Below are positions 52,038 to 61,500 of a stretch of 64,000 nt of DNA, one piece after another. Origin of the DNA: an uncultured Desulfobacterales bacterium (GTDB lineage: Bacteria > Desulfobacterota > Desulfobacteria > Desulfobacterales > JAHEIW01); the NCBI GenBank assembly GCA_947259495.1, contig CAMYLV010000027.1, forward strand, positions 27,984 to 91,983, written 5' to 3'. How positions within the stretch are numbered: the stretch's first letter is position 1; each line of letters starts with the position of its first letter. The translations under genes were made by a program, and so were the position numbers. Under the pieces are notes generated by a model. It had not been told where the DNA came from. It saw only the letters and a list, made by a program, of their open reading frames with translations, and ran no database searches.

Positions 52038-52119
52038 ACCACGAAGATCACGAAGATCACAAAGGCAGGCTGAATAAATTGGCACCCCCTCTTCGGGTCC
52101 TTCGTGCCCTTCGTGGTTG
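52038..52119. repeat. Low-complexity inverted repeat (CACGAAGAT word)
   Basis: The left arm ACCACGAAGATCACGAAGAT and on (52038-52065) pairs with the right arm CCTTCGTGCCCTTCGTGG (52089-52119). It lies in the divergent rmuC/penicillin-acylase region (51854-52470). Further flanking CGTTTACG- and TAAATATTTA-like sequences are also partly complementary. Confidence 0.65.
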
Positions 52120-52257
52120 ATAGAGACGAACTTGGGCTTTCTGCATAACCGTAAATATTTAATTTCAAATAGTTATAAATTAATCGAGAGGTTTGTTCAG
52201 GTTCTGGGGATTATAGAGAAAACACGATAGAGCGTCAAGCTCTCCACCCGGAATTCG

Positions 52258-52470
52258 GTAATATTTATAGGGGTTGTCAAAAAAGCGTTGCGGTATTTAT
52301 AGGGGTTGTCAAAAAAGCGTTGCGGTATTCAAACGTTTTTTTCTACAAACCCTTATGCCGCACTACTGTATTTCGAAACATAATTATGGAAAACGGTACA
52401 AACGTTTATTTCTACAACCCCTTATACCGCACTTCCGTCTTCCGGAAGATTATTATGGAAAAAGGTATAA
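52258..52470 (+). repeat. MITE-like hairpin element, copy 2, internally duplicated
   Basis: The left arm (TATAGGGGTTGTC followed by AAAAAAGCGTTGCGGTAT) occurs twice in direct tandem. The right half (TCTACAA-CCCTTAT followed by a CCGCACT...ATTATGGAAAA tail) also occurs twice. It looks like a nested or unequal duplication of the 105-bp element seen intact at 54.9 kb. Its right end runs to the base before the penicillin-acylase ATG and supplies the AAAGGT-like ribosome site. Confidence 0.7.
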
Positions 52471-54891
52471 ATGAAGCGGTTGTACAAAATTATGTTCATC
52501 ACCTTCCTGCTGGCGGCGATTTTGATTGCAGGTGGTGGTATTTATCTGCAGCAACTGAAGCCGCAATATTCAGGCGAACGGGTTCTTCCGGGCCTTCACC
52601 AGAAAGTGGAAGTCTATTTTGATCCATGGGCCGTCCCGCATATCTACGCCCTGAACGAAGCGGATGCCTATTTTGCGCTGGGATATGTCCATGCGCAGGA
52701 ACGCCTTTTCCAGATGGAGATCTTGCGACGGATTGCCGCCGGGCGCATGGCCGAAATATTCGGTGAAAAGCTGGTTAGAACAGACCGCTTTTTCCGAACC
52801 ATCGGAATCGATCAGAGTGCCAAACGGTCGGCAGAAAAATTTTTTAGCAAAGATGCAAAGTCATACCAAAAAGCCGGGCGGGCCTATCTGGCCGGGGTCA
52901 ACCAGTACATCGCAAAAGGAAAAACGCCGATTGAGTTTCGCATCCTGAGGATCCCCAAAGAAAAATTTACGCCTCAGGATTTTTACCTGGTGGCGGGGAT
53001 TATGGCATTCGGTTTTTCCCAGGGCTTTCGGACTGATCCGCTGGTCGCCAAAATTCACCAAAATTACGGATGGCCCTACCTGAAAGATTGGGGGCTGGGG
53101 TGGCCTGAAGGCGCCCTGAAAATTCCGGTTCAACGATCAAATTTTAGTCCATCAGCTGCCAGGTTAATTGCTGCAATCATGCCCATCATCGACCGGCTGC
53201 CAGCTGCGGCATGGATCGGCAGCAACGGCTGGGTGATCTCCGGCCAAAAAACCACATCGGGAAAGGTTCTTCTGGCCAATGACACCCACATTCTGTTTAC
53301 CCAGCCTTCGGTGTGGTACGAAGCCCACCTTGAATATCCCGGATCCAGCTTCTACGGATTTTTTGCAGCCGGAATCCCTTTTGGCCTTGTCGGCCGCAAT
53401 CGCTCGATTGCATGGGGACTGACCATGCTCCACAATGACGACATTGATTTTTTTCGGGAGCGGGCCAACCCGAAGGACGCCGATCAGGTCTGGGTCGATG
53501 ATCACTGGGAAAATCTGGAAATCCGAACAGAAACGATTCAGGTTCGAAATGCTGAGGATGTGAGCTTTAAGGTGCGGGTGTCGCGCCACGGCCCCCTGCT
53601 GAATTCGGTTGATGAAACCGTGGCCGCGACAACTTCCGACCCCATTTCGTTATGGTGGACCTTTAATCAATTTCCGAGTACGTCCATCCAGGCGGCCTAT
53701 CAATTTTCCCGCGCCCGGAATATCGAAGAGATGCGCCGGGCCGCCGCGCTCATTGATGCACCGGGGGTCAACATCATGTATGGTGACCAAAACGGCAATA
53801 TTGCCTGGTGGGCGGCCGCCCGTCTGTTGAGGCGCCCGGCACACGTGAATCCCAAACTGTTTCTGGATGGGGCCAGCGGAAAAGATGAGCCGCTCGGTTA
53901 TTATGACTTCACTGAAAACCCCCAATCGGAAAACCCGCCAAGCGGCTTTGTTTATTCGGCCAACAATCAACCGGAACCGTTGACAGACCGGTTGTACCCC
54001 GGTTATTACGTGCCGGACCATCGGGCCAGACGCATTGTGGCCTTTTTGGAATCAGACACCGTCTGGTCGGTTGAGGCCGTAAAAGAAATGGGAACCGATA
54101 GTGTATCACCGGCAGCGCCTGAAATGACCCGTGAAATTTTAAATACCGTTTATGATAAAGAGCGCAATGCAAAATCGCCACTTGTTGAAAAAGCCTATCG
54201 AGTTCTGGAGCAATGGGATGGCGACCATCAAACAGATGATGTGGCCCCCACCATTTTCTATAAACTTCTCGCTCATATTGCTGAAAACACGTTTGCCGAC
54301 GAATTGGGAAAGGATGATTATCAAACCTTTATGACGACCCATTTGATGAAACGCTCCCTGCCGGTGATTCTCCAAAACAATTCATCTTTGTGGTGGGATA
54401 ACATCCACACTCAAGACATCAAAGAGACACGTAAAATGGTCTTTGCTCAATCCTTTGAGCGGACCCTGCAGGATTTGGAAAAACAATTGGGCCCTGTCAT
54501 TTCCGATTGGCACTGGGGGAAAGTCCACACCCTGGAACATCAGCACCTGCTCGGCAGGAAAAAACCGCTGGATAAATGGTTTAATGTCGGGCCGTTTTCG
54601 ATACAGGGGGGCGATGAGGTGATCGCCAATCTGGCCTTTCGGCTCAACACCGAAGGCCGCTACCCGGTGCTCTACGGACCCGCCATGCGTTTTGTTGTCG
54701 ATTTTTCCAAAACCGACGGTGCCCTGGGGATAAACCCGACCGGGCAGTCAGGTTATTTTTTAAGCCGCCACTACGACGACCAGACAACGTTATTCAACAC
54801 TGGAAAATTGCGACCCCAGATGATGAACGCAATTAAAATCCGGCAGAATCATAAGGGCAATTTGATTTTAAGGCCTGCTAAGGAAAATTAA
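52471..54891 (+). CDS. Penicillin acylase family (S45) N-terminal-nucleophile hydrolase
   Basis: The 806-aa precursor should self-cleave into alpha and beta chains. The N-terminal signal anchor (about residues 5-27) directs it to the periplasm. The alpha part contains GYVHAQERLFQMEILRR. The beta chain starts at the predicted nucleophile Ser in IGSNGWVISG, with NDTHILFTQPSVWYE and RNRSIAWGLTMLHND as further family motifs. S45 enzymes hydrolyse amides: beta-lactam side chains, acyl-homoserine lactones or cyclic lipopeptides. The natural substrate here is unknown. The gene lies between two MITE-like elements, one abutting the start and one beginning 11 nt after the stop, so it may be mobilised or expressed by them. 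Confidence 0.9.
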   Translation: MKRLYKIMFITFLLAAILIAGGGIYLQQLKPQYSGERVLPGLHQKVEVYFDPWAVPHIYALNEADAYFALGYVHAQERLFQMEILRRIAAGRMAEIFGEKLVRTDRFFRTIGIDQSAKRSAEKFFSKDAKSYQKAGRAYLAGVNQYIAKGKTPIEFRILRIPKEKFTPQDFYLVAGIMAFGFSQGFRTDPLVAKIHQNYGWPYLKDWGLGWPEGALKIPVQRSNFSPSAARLIAAIMPIIDRLPAAAWIGSNGWVISGQKTTSGKVLLANDTHILFTQPSVWYEAHLEYPGSSFYGFFAAGIPFGLVGRNRSIAWGLTMLHNDDIDFFRERANPKDADQVWVDDHWENLEIRTETIQVRNAEDVSFKVRVSRHGPLLNSVDETVAATTSDPISLWWTFNQFPSTSIQAAYQFSRARNIEEMRRAAALIDAPGVNIMYGDQNGNIAWWAAARLLRRPAHVNPKLFLDGASGKDEPLGYYDFTENPQSENPPSGFVYSANNQPEPLTDRLYPGYYVPDHRARRIVAFLESDTVWSVEAVKEMGTDSVSPAAPEMTREILNTVYDKERNAKSPLVEKAYRVLEQWDGDHQTDDVAPTIFYKLLAHIAENTFADELGKDDYQTFMTTHLMKRSLPVILQNNSSLWWDNIHTQDIKETRKMVFAQSFERTLQDLEKQLGPVISDWHWGKVHTLEHQHLLGRKKPLDKWFNVGPFSIQGGDEVIANLAFRLNTEGRYPVLYGPAMRFVVDFSKTDGALGINPTGQSGYFLSRHYDDQTTLFNTGKLRPQMMNAIKIRQNHKGNLILRPAKEN

Positions 54892-54901
54892 ATGACCGGC
54901 C

Positions 54902-55005
54902 TATAGGGGTTGTCAAAAAACGTTGCGGTATTCAAACGTTTTTTTTCTACAACCCCTTATGCCGCACTTCCGCATTCCGCAACATTGTTATGGAAAACGG
55001 TATCA
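54902..55005 (+). repeat. MITE-like hairpin element, copy 3 (simplest copy)
   Basis: ATAGGGGTTGTC plus AAAAAACGTT pair with AACGTTTTTTT plus ACAACCCCTTAT to form a near-perfect hairpin of more than 20 bp around GCGGTATTCA. A tail (CCGCACTTCCG...TTATGGAAAACGGTAT) follows. Copies at 4.74 kb (inverted) and 52.26 kb share all parts. It carries no ORF. Confidence 0.75.
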
Positions 55006-55043
55006 CTTTTAGAAAATATTCCTGAGATGGCACACCATCAAAC

Positions 55044-56078
55044 TTAAGGGGAAGGCGTGTCTGGTTGGGTCGCCTTATACTGGCGGTACATTCCGCGAAA
55101 TTGATGATAGGTCAGTCCCAAAATCCGGGCGGCTTTTTTCTGATTGTACTTTGCTTTTTGCAGGGCGGTTTGCATCATGGTGGCCTTTAGCTGCCAGACG
55201 GCTTCCTTGAGGGGACCCTGCAGCAATTTACCTAGATCCGTCCCGCCGGCACTTTCATCCGCAGCCGATTTTGCGGCTGCGGGGGCCGCTGTGTTTTCAT
55301 AAGGGGAATGAAAGGGGTAAAAGTCAATCTCGGTAATGGTGGCCGCGTCGGAACGATAAACCGCCCGCTCAACAACATTTTTCAATTCCCGGATGTTGCC
55401 CGGCCAGATATGATTTTCCAGCGCCTCGACGGCTTCGTCACTAAAAACCGGGATTTCGTCCCACCCGAGTTCCAGCGCCATCCTGCCGGCAAAGTGACTG
55501 GCAATTAAAAAAATATCTTCTTTACGCTCTCTGAGGGGCGGCAAAAACAAAACTTCAAAAGAAAGCCGATCCAACAAATCCTGTTTGAAACGGTTTTTAC
55601 GGGCCAGATACTTTAAATCGGCATTGGTAGCGGCAATAATGCGGACATCCGATTCTACGCTCTCCGAGCTGCCAACCCGCTCGAAGGCATTATACTCCAC
55701 TACCCTTAGAATTTTTTCCTGAACTTCCATCGGTATACTTCCAATTTCATCTAAAAACAGGCTACCGCGATCAGCGGCCTCAAATCGACCAACCCGTCTC
55801 TGCAAAGCGCCGGTAAATGCGCCTTTTTCATAACCAAACAGCTCTGACTCGATTAGAGACGGCGACAGAGCTGCACAGTTCAGTGCCACCATCGGGGCCT
55901 GCCATCGATTCGACAGATAATGCAACCGCGATGCGGCCAATTCTTTTCCCGTTCCCCTCTCACCGATTAACAAAACGGGTCGATTTACCGGAGCAACCCG
56001 GGAGAGCCGTTCCTGGAACGCCAAAAACGGCTCCGACTGGCCCAGGGCCTCTGTGACGGCTGTTGCCGTATGTGCCAT
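55044..56078 (-). CDS. pspF: PspF, sigma-54 enhancer-binding activator of psp genes
   Basis: PspF drives phage-shock transcription from sigma-54 promoters and is held inactive by PspA. From ATG 56078 it is 344 aa with no receiver or other N-terminal input domain, as in Escherichia coli PspF. The AAA+ domain shows Walker A GERGTGKE, the sigma-54-contacting GAFTGA loop, LFLDEIGSI and WPGNIRELKNVVERAVY. A C-terminal Fis-type helix-turn-helix reads NQKKAARILGLTYHQFRGMY. It is divergent from pspA, with a sigma-54 promoter between them. Between the AAA+ domain and the HTH is an Ala-rich linker not found in the enteric protein. Confidence 0.95.
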   Translation of the reverse strand: MAHTATAVTEALGQSEPFLAFQERLSRVAPVNRPVLLIGERGTGKELAASRLHYLSNRWQAPMVALNCAALSPSLIESELFGYEKGAFTGALQRRVGRFEAADRGSLFLDEIGSIPMEVQEKILRVVEYNAFERVGSSESVESDVRIIAATNADLKYLARKNRFKQDLLDRLSFEVLFLPPLRERKEDIFLIASHFAGRMALELGWDEIPVFSDEAVEALENHIWPGNIRELKNVVERAVYRSDAATITEIDFYPFHSPYENTAAPAAAKSAADESAGGTDLGKLLQGPLKEAVWQLKATMMQTALQKAKYNQKKAARILGLTYHQFRGMYRQYKATQPDTPSP

Positions 56079-56199
56079 AGTTAATTTTACCAATTTTTAG
56101 TTTTTATTACTATATATAAGTATTTTTCGCTCATCTGTCAAGAAGGGTCTTAAATCAGTATTAAATATAAATTCGGTAATTTAAAGCCAATTTCGACCC

Positions 56200-56214
56200 T
56201 GGCACGATATATGC
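56200..56214 (+). promoter_or_regulatory. Sigma-54 (-24/-12) promoter of pspABC
   Basis: CTGGCACG-ATAT-ATGC matches the consensus TGGCACG-N4-TTGCW with one mismatch in the -12 element and exact spacing. It lies about 95 nt before pspA and faces it, and pspF encodes the matching activator. Confidence 0.8.
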
Positions 56215-56309
56215 TCAATTGGAAGTTATTCATTTAACAGATAACAATTAACGTCAAATTGAGCGTTTATGAGCAATTCGGGCGTTAATTGGCAAACAGG
56301 GAGGTCACC

Positions 56310-57002
56310 ATGGGTATTTTTACACGCTTTCGTGATATCATTAGCTCCAATATCAATGCGATCCTTGATAAAGCGGAAGATCCGGAAAAATTGATTAAGC
56401 TGATGATCAGAGAAATGGAGGATACGCTCGTTGAGATCAAAGCGGCCTGCGCCGGCGCTATGGCCAGCAGCAAAAAAGTTCAACGCCAGCAGGCTACATT
56501 GCAGGATAGGATTCATTACTGGGAGGAAAAGGCCCAGCTGGCAGTCAGCAAAGGAAGAGATAATCTGGCTCGCGAAGCTCTGGTCGAAAAGCGCCGTTAT
56601 ACCCGCCGGATTGATGGCCTTGAAAACGAGCTCAGCGAACACAATCTTCTGGTCGAACAATATCAGGCGGACATTCGCCAGTTGGAAGACAAGTTGAAAT
56701 CAGCCCGTGATAAACAACGCCTGCTCGTCCAGCGCCATATTCATGCCAGTCAAAAAATGCAGGCTCAGGAAGAGATCAGACGGGTGGATGGTGCCGCGGC
56801 CATGATGAAATTTGATGAACTTGAAAACCGTATCGAACGCATGGAAGCTGAAGCCGATCTGGTCAATTTCGGGAAACAGTCGGTTCTGGATGCCGAATTC
56901 GACACATTGGATGTGGATGAAGAAATCGAGAAAGAACTGCAGGCGCTAAAAACGCCGGATTCGGTCTCAAAACCCAATGAAACACAAACTTTAGATGGAT
57001 GA
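56310..57002 (+). CDS. pspA: Phage shock protein A
   Basis: PspA binds stressed inner membrane and assembles ESCRT-III-like oligomers that limit proton leakage; free PspA also inhibits PspF. From ATG 56310 (GGAGGTCACC upstream) it is 230 aa. The amphipathic N-terminal helix is MGIFTRFRDIISSNINAIL, followed by EDPEKLIKLMIREMEDTL and an almost continuous coiled coil to about residue 215. Length and order are typical. It is first in the sigma-54-driven pspABC operon. Confidence 0.96.
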   Translation: MGIFTRFRDIISSNINAILDKAEDPEKLIKLMIREMEDTLVEIKAACAGAMASSKKVQRQQATLQDRIHYWEEKAQLAVSKGRDNLAREALVEKRRYTRRIDGLENELSEHNLLVEQYQADIRQLEDKLKSARDKQRLLVQRHIHASQKMQAQEEIRRVDGAAAMMKFDELENRIERMEAEADLVNFGKQSVLDAEFDTLDVDEEIEKELQALKTPDSVSKPNETQTLDG

Positions 57003-57137
57003 TCGGTGCGTTCGAATTTCTGTTGAGATTTTTATTGATCGTTTTGCGCGAATAATTTTATAACCTTCTCCAGGATTCGGGGGGCACCTTCGACGGTTGC
57101 AGACAACCTAAATGATTAAGCCAAGGTAAATGCAAAA

Positions 57138-57389
57138 ATGAAAGAAGTATTGATTGTAGCCATTGTATTCGGAAGCATCCTGCTGGCGCTGGCCATCATC
57201 CCGGGCACGATTCTTTTGGCGATAAAATTCTTTCGCGGTGGTCTATCTGCAGATGATCAAGCCGAGGAGGCCAAAATGATTCAGGAAATTTATAAGGGGC
57301 TGGCGCGCATGGAAAATCGCGTTGACGCGTTGGAGGCCATTTTGCTGGATCAAAAAGGGCCGAAACGAGCGGCACCGAAAGGAAGCTAA
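57138..57389 (+). CDS. pspB: Phage shock protein B
   Basis: PspB is a small inner-membrane protein that with PspC senses membrane stress and recruits PspA. The 83-aa product has one N-terminal membrane helix (VLIVAIVFGSILLALAIIPGTILLAIKF). A cytoplasmic amphipathic leucine-zipper-like helix follows (EEAKMIQEIYKGLARMENRVDALEAIL), which is the PspB pattern. It lies 135 nt after pspA and 3 nt before pspC. Confidence 0.92.
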   Translation: MKEVLIVAIVFGSILLALAIIPGTILLAIKFFRGGLSADDQAEEAKMIQEIYKGLARMENRVDALEAILLDQKGPKRAAPKGS

Positions 57390-57392
57390 ACC

Positions 57393-57779
57393 ATGACACT
57401 TCATACCCGCAAAGACCGCAATGGTATCTATCGTTCACGCAGCGGAATGATCCTGGGCGTATGCAAAGGGCTGGCAGAACACTTTGATTTTTCAGTTTTG
57501 TGGACCCGGGTAATCGCCCTGATTGTGCTGTTTGTCGCCGGTTTTCTGCCGGCCATCGGGTTGTATTTGCTGGCCGCCTTACTGATGAAGCCCGAACCGG
57601 TTATCCCCATTAAGGATTCAGCGGAAAGGGAATTTTATGACAGCTATACGCACTCCCGACACAGCGCCGTGCAGCGGCTGCAAAGGCGATATCAAAACCT
57701 GCAGCGCCGCATCCAGCGCATGGAGCATATCGTTACTTCAGCTGAATATGACTGGGAGAATCGCCTCAATAATGGATAA
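57393..57779 (+). CDS. pspC: Phage shock protein C
   Basis: PspC partners PspB in the inner membrane to signal to PspA. The 128-aa protein has the PspC domain (YRSRSGMILGVCKGLAEHFDFSVLWTRVIAL) leading into a hydrophobic helix (about residues 40-65). A basic C-terminal coiled coil follows (HSAVQRLQRRYQNLQRRIQRMEH), matching the Enterobacteria-type layout. It starts 3 nt after pspB and ends the operon before a bidirectional hairpin terminator. Confidence 0.94.
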   Translation: MTLHTRKDRNGIYRSRSGMILGVCKGLAEHFDFSVLWTRVIALIVLFVAGFLPAIGLYLLAALLMKPEPVIPIKDSAEREFYDSYTHSRHSAVQRLQRRYQNLQRRIQRMEHIVTSAEYDWENRLNNG

Positions 57780-57861
57780 CCGTGCGAACCAGAAAAGGGA
57801 TACGTTTCGGTGATAAATTAAGCCAAGCCAGGACCGTCAGGACGGCGTTTTCAGTTTTTTA

Positions 57862-57897
57862 GCAACCGGCCCCGGCCCACAGGCTGAGGCCGGTTAA
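57862..57897. terminator. Bidirectional hairpin between pspC and the 75-aa gene
   Basis: AACCGGCC and GGCCGGTT close a GC-rich stem around CCGGCCCACAGGCTGA, with TTTTTT on the left (CAGTTTTTTAGC) and AAAA on the right. It lies between two convergent genes and can stop transcription from either side. Confidence 0.6.
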
Positions 57898-57900
57898 AAC

Positions 57901-58128
57901 TCAGATTTGATCCAGCACAGTTGAGGGTACGTCGAATGTCTCCATGACGGAATAGTTATTGGCGCTGGAAATGGAGTCAGACAAAACTGTCTGGATTTGA
58001 TCCAAAAGCTCGCATTCTTCCATGCAGCCGGGGAAATCTTCTCTGGTCGGGCATGCTTTGCAGGGGCTTTTGACAAGATGACCAATGTTGAAATCAAAAT
58101 TGTGATTGTCTGCTGCTTTGTCTAACAT
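57901..58128 (-). CDS. Small protein with CxxC-x8-CxxxC motif
   Basis: The 75-aa product is not assigned. Its centre reads SPCKACPTREDFPGCMEECELL, a four-cysteine pattern (CX2CX8CX3C) that could bind zinc or an iron-sulfur cluster. The rest is acidic and helical. AAGGTG lies 6 nt before ATG 58128, which favours this frame over the overlapping ORF 57894-58097 and over the track's GTG start at 58137. I recall comparable small proteins in Desulfobacterota but no function. It converges on pspC. Confidence 0.6.
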   Translation of the reverse strand: MLDKAADNHNFDFNIGHLVKSPCKACPTREDFPGCMEECELLDQIQTVLSDSISSANNYSVMETFDVPSTVLDQI

Positions 58129-58341
58129 TTTTAACACCTTATCATTTGAGGTTTTTGTTGCTGGCCAATTTCATGCACATCTTGTAATCCTAATATCGGT
58201 CATTGGGCATGAAAGCATTAGGATCATTTCAGGCAAATGAACTACATAGCCATACAACTATCATGCCAACCTCGCCTAATTTTTTAATCCACATTATTTC
58301 GAGTAGTTATGAGTTTGACCGTTTTTCCGATCGGCAAAATG

Positions 58342-58356
58342 TGACAAATGTTGTCA
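58342..58356. promoter_or_regulatory. TGACAA-ATG-TTGTCA palindrome (possible operator)
   Basis: A perfect 6-bp inverted repeat with 3-nt spacer sits upstream of the 75-aa gene. A further TTGTCAGTCGG and GGGTCAAAAA follow within 30 nt. The remainder of 58129-58580 has no credible gene; its last 150 nt are the 3' flank of the FG-GAP gene. Confidence 0.3.
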
Positions 58357-58580
58357 AAAAAAGGGTCAAAAAATTGTCAGTCGGGAAAATTTTTCGCGGT
58401 AGATCCTGAACGTAAGGTCAGGGTCCAATGGTACCAGGGTTCAGGAATCTCGGCTGGGAGATACGAGTTGCGGGTGGTGGGTGGTTTGAGTTCTCGAGGG
58501 CGGCCTTGCATTTTTCGGGCAAAAGTCATCCGGCACCGAAAATTAAGCCGTTTAGATGCGACCTCCTTCAATATCGGGAT

Positions 58581-61500
58581 TCAGTATTTGGATCCCATCG
58601 TCTGGACCCCACTCTGCCGGTTGAGATCACTTCTTTTGCGCCCTACATGCCACAGAAAGGCCAAAGCGATTGTGATGATTGCCCCCAGCAGGCACCAGGT
58701 GGTGTTAAATTGCATACCGGACCTGGCCGTGTCGATAAAGCAGTTCAGGCCGCTACTTCTGCTGGTGCCTTCCGAATCATCCCGGGCTCTGAATGTTTGA
58801 AAAACAAAGGCGGCGCCGGCATCGATCAGCAAACCGGCCAGATCGACATCCGGTGCCCCAATGATAATGGTATCGCACGCCAGAATGACCGCTGCGCCAA
58901 AAGCTTCGTCGGCGACCGCATCCGATGCGGTCAGTCTGGTCCGCAGGCTGAACAACCCCGTGTCCGGATCGCGCCTGAAATCATAGGCCGCACCGGCATC
59001 AACCCGCATCATCATGCCCTCCGGCGGCAAATCGACACCCGGAGCGCCGACCACAGCCATATTGCCGGCCAGGGCCACAGCGGTGCCAAACGCATCGTCG
59101 GTGGCCGCATCCAAGGCTTCCAGCTTCTGGAGTTCGGTCCACGGATCGGTGGCATCCGTTGGATCACGCGTAAATACATATACTGCCCCGGCTGTCAGCA
59201 CTCCAGTGAGATCCGCCTGGGGCGCACCAATTATGGCCGTATTGCCGAACACGGAGACGGAATACCCGAACTGATCCCCCGGGCTGGCATCTGAGGCTGT
59301 CAGTTTTTGCTGACGCGTCCAGCTGTTGTCATCAGGATCGCGTACAAATACAAAAACCGCCCCGCCGCCATCTTCAAATGGTGCGCCTACCAGAGCCGTA
59401 TCGCTGTTTAGGGCCACTGAAGTGCCAAAGCGATCATCCATATCCTTATCGACTCCGGCGGTCAGTTTGTCCGTTGCACTCCATTGATCGGGCGCTGCCT
59501 GGTCCGGATCGCGACTGAAAAGAAATGCGGCACCGGCATTGGGTGTTGCATTCGGGTTGTGAAAGGGGGCCCCGATTAAGATGATGTCGGCGTCAATCGC
59601 CACAGCGGCGCCGAAGTTATCCAGGGCGTTCACATCGGCTCCAGCGGTCAATCGGACCGCTTGATCCCAGTTGCCTGTGGCCGAATCCCGGTTAAACACA
59701 TAAGCGCTGCCGGCATTGGGATCGCCGCCGATATCAGCATCCGGCGCACCGATTATGGCGATGTCGGCGTCAATGGAAACAGCTGCACCAAAATTATCCA
59801 TTGTGGCTCTGTCGGCGGCCGTCAGCGTGATTTCATCATCGAAAACCTGGGTATCCGGATCGCGTTCGAAAGCAGCGCTTTCCCCGGCGTTAATATCCCC
59901 CCCCGGATCGGCATCCGGAATCCCGATCAGCGCACTATCCCCGCTGAGCCCCACCGCACTGCCAAACCGATCGTTTGCGGCGGCATTGGTGGCGGTCAAT
60001 ATGTCGGTTTCCTGAGAGATGTCATTGTCTTCGGGCTGCAGCACAAACACAAACGCAGCACCTGCAGAAGTGGATAATCCCTGATTTCTTTTTGGTGATC
60101 CAATGATAGCGGTAACGGCGTTGAATCCCACGGCCCCGCCGAATTCGGACAATGCCGCCGGATTGCTGCCGGTTAACTCCTGCTGCTGGCGCCAGTCGCC
60201 TGAAAGCGCGTCGCGCGCAAAGAAATACGCCTTGCCGGCGGAGTTTGATGTCAATACACGCGCCAGAGCAGCACCGATCATCGCCGTTGGGCCGTCCACA
60301 AAAACAGACGTGCCAAACTGATTATCGGAGCCTGGATTGCTGGCATTTAAAATTTGTTTTTGGCTGAAAGCAGCAGATGCCGATTCGCGGGTGAAAATAT
60401 AAGCTGCTCCGGCATCGTTGGCACCGGTGGTATCTGCCCGCGGCGCACCCGCCAGAACGGTGTTGGCATCCAGGGACACGGAAGATCCCAGGCGGTCATC
60501 CGCACCGGCATCAGTGGCGCTGAGCTTTTGTCGCTGATTCCAGGGGTCCGGGTTGCCGGTTTGATCGCGCGTAAACACATACAGTGCACCGGCATCAAAA
60601 GAGGCGCCCAAATTCGCCAGGGGCGCGCCCACTACGATTGTATTTCCATTTAGCGAAACAGACGCACCAAACTCGTCTTCAGCCGCCGCATCGGTGGCTG
60701 TCAGCTTTTGCTGCTGGGTCCAGAGAAAGCCCGGACCGTCTGGATCACGGGTAAATACATAGGCTGCGCCGGCGGCAGTTGCCGGGCCGACATCCTTGCG
60801 GGGGGCGCCGCCCACCAGTGTATGGCCCTCCACATACACCGAGCTGCCAAAACGATCATTAGCGGCTGCATCGGCGGCAGTCAGTTTTTGCTGCTGGGTC
60901 CAGGGATTATTTGCGATCAGTGGGTTTCGGGTAAACACGTAAACCGCACCGGTATCAAATAGAGCGCCCGTATCCACCTGGGGCGCACCGATGACCAGGG
61001 TATGGCCGTCCACATCAACCGCACTGCCGAACTGGTCCCCTGCGGCGGCATCATTGGCCGTCAATTTTTGCTGCTGGGTGAAAATCCCGGTTGACGGATC
61101 CCGCACAAATACATAAACCGCGCCGATATCAAATGAAGTGCCCGAATTTAGTCGCGGTGCGCCGACCACGATGGTATCAGCGTCTACGGCCACCGCACTG
61201 CCGAACTGGTCATCTACGGCCGCATCGGAGGCGCTTAAAGGCTGCTCAGAGCTAAACATCGGATCAATAGTCACCGGATAGACCGCACCGGTGGTATCGA
61301 CGGATATGCTCAGATGATTTCCCGCTAACTGAAATCCGGCCGGCAGGATCTGATGGTTGGCATCAAAAGCCAGCAGTTGATTGTAATGTATTTGAACCCG
61401 ACCGGATGGGTCTTTGAAATCAAGCCCCGTAACGGCTAATTCGGGGATCAGATCTCCGCCAAGTTTAAAATGAAGCTCGAAATTATTTTGAGTGCGCGAA

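Noticed and set aside
52471-54891. Penicillin-acylase gene as cargo of a classical composite transposon
   Set aside because: The flanking elements are about 105 bp, carry no transposase, and one is internally duplicated; only a MITE-like relation can be supported.
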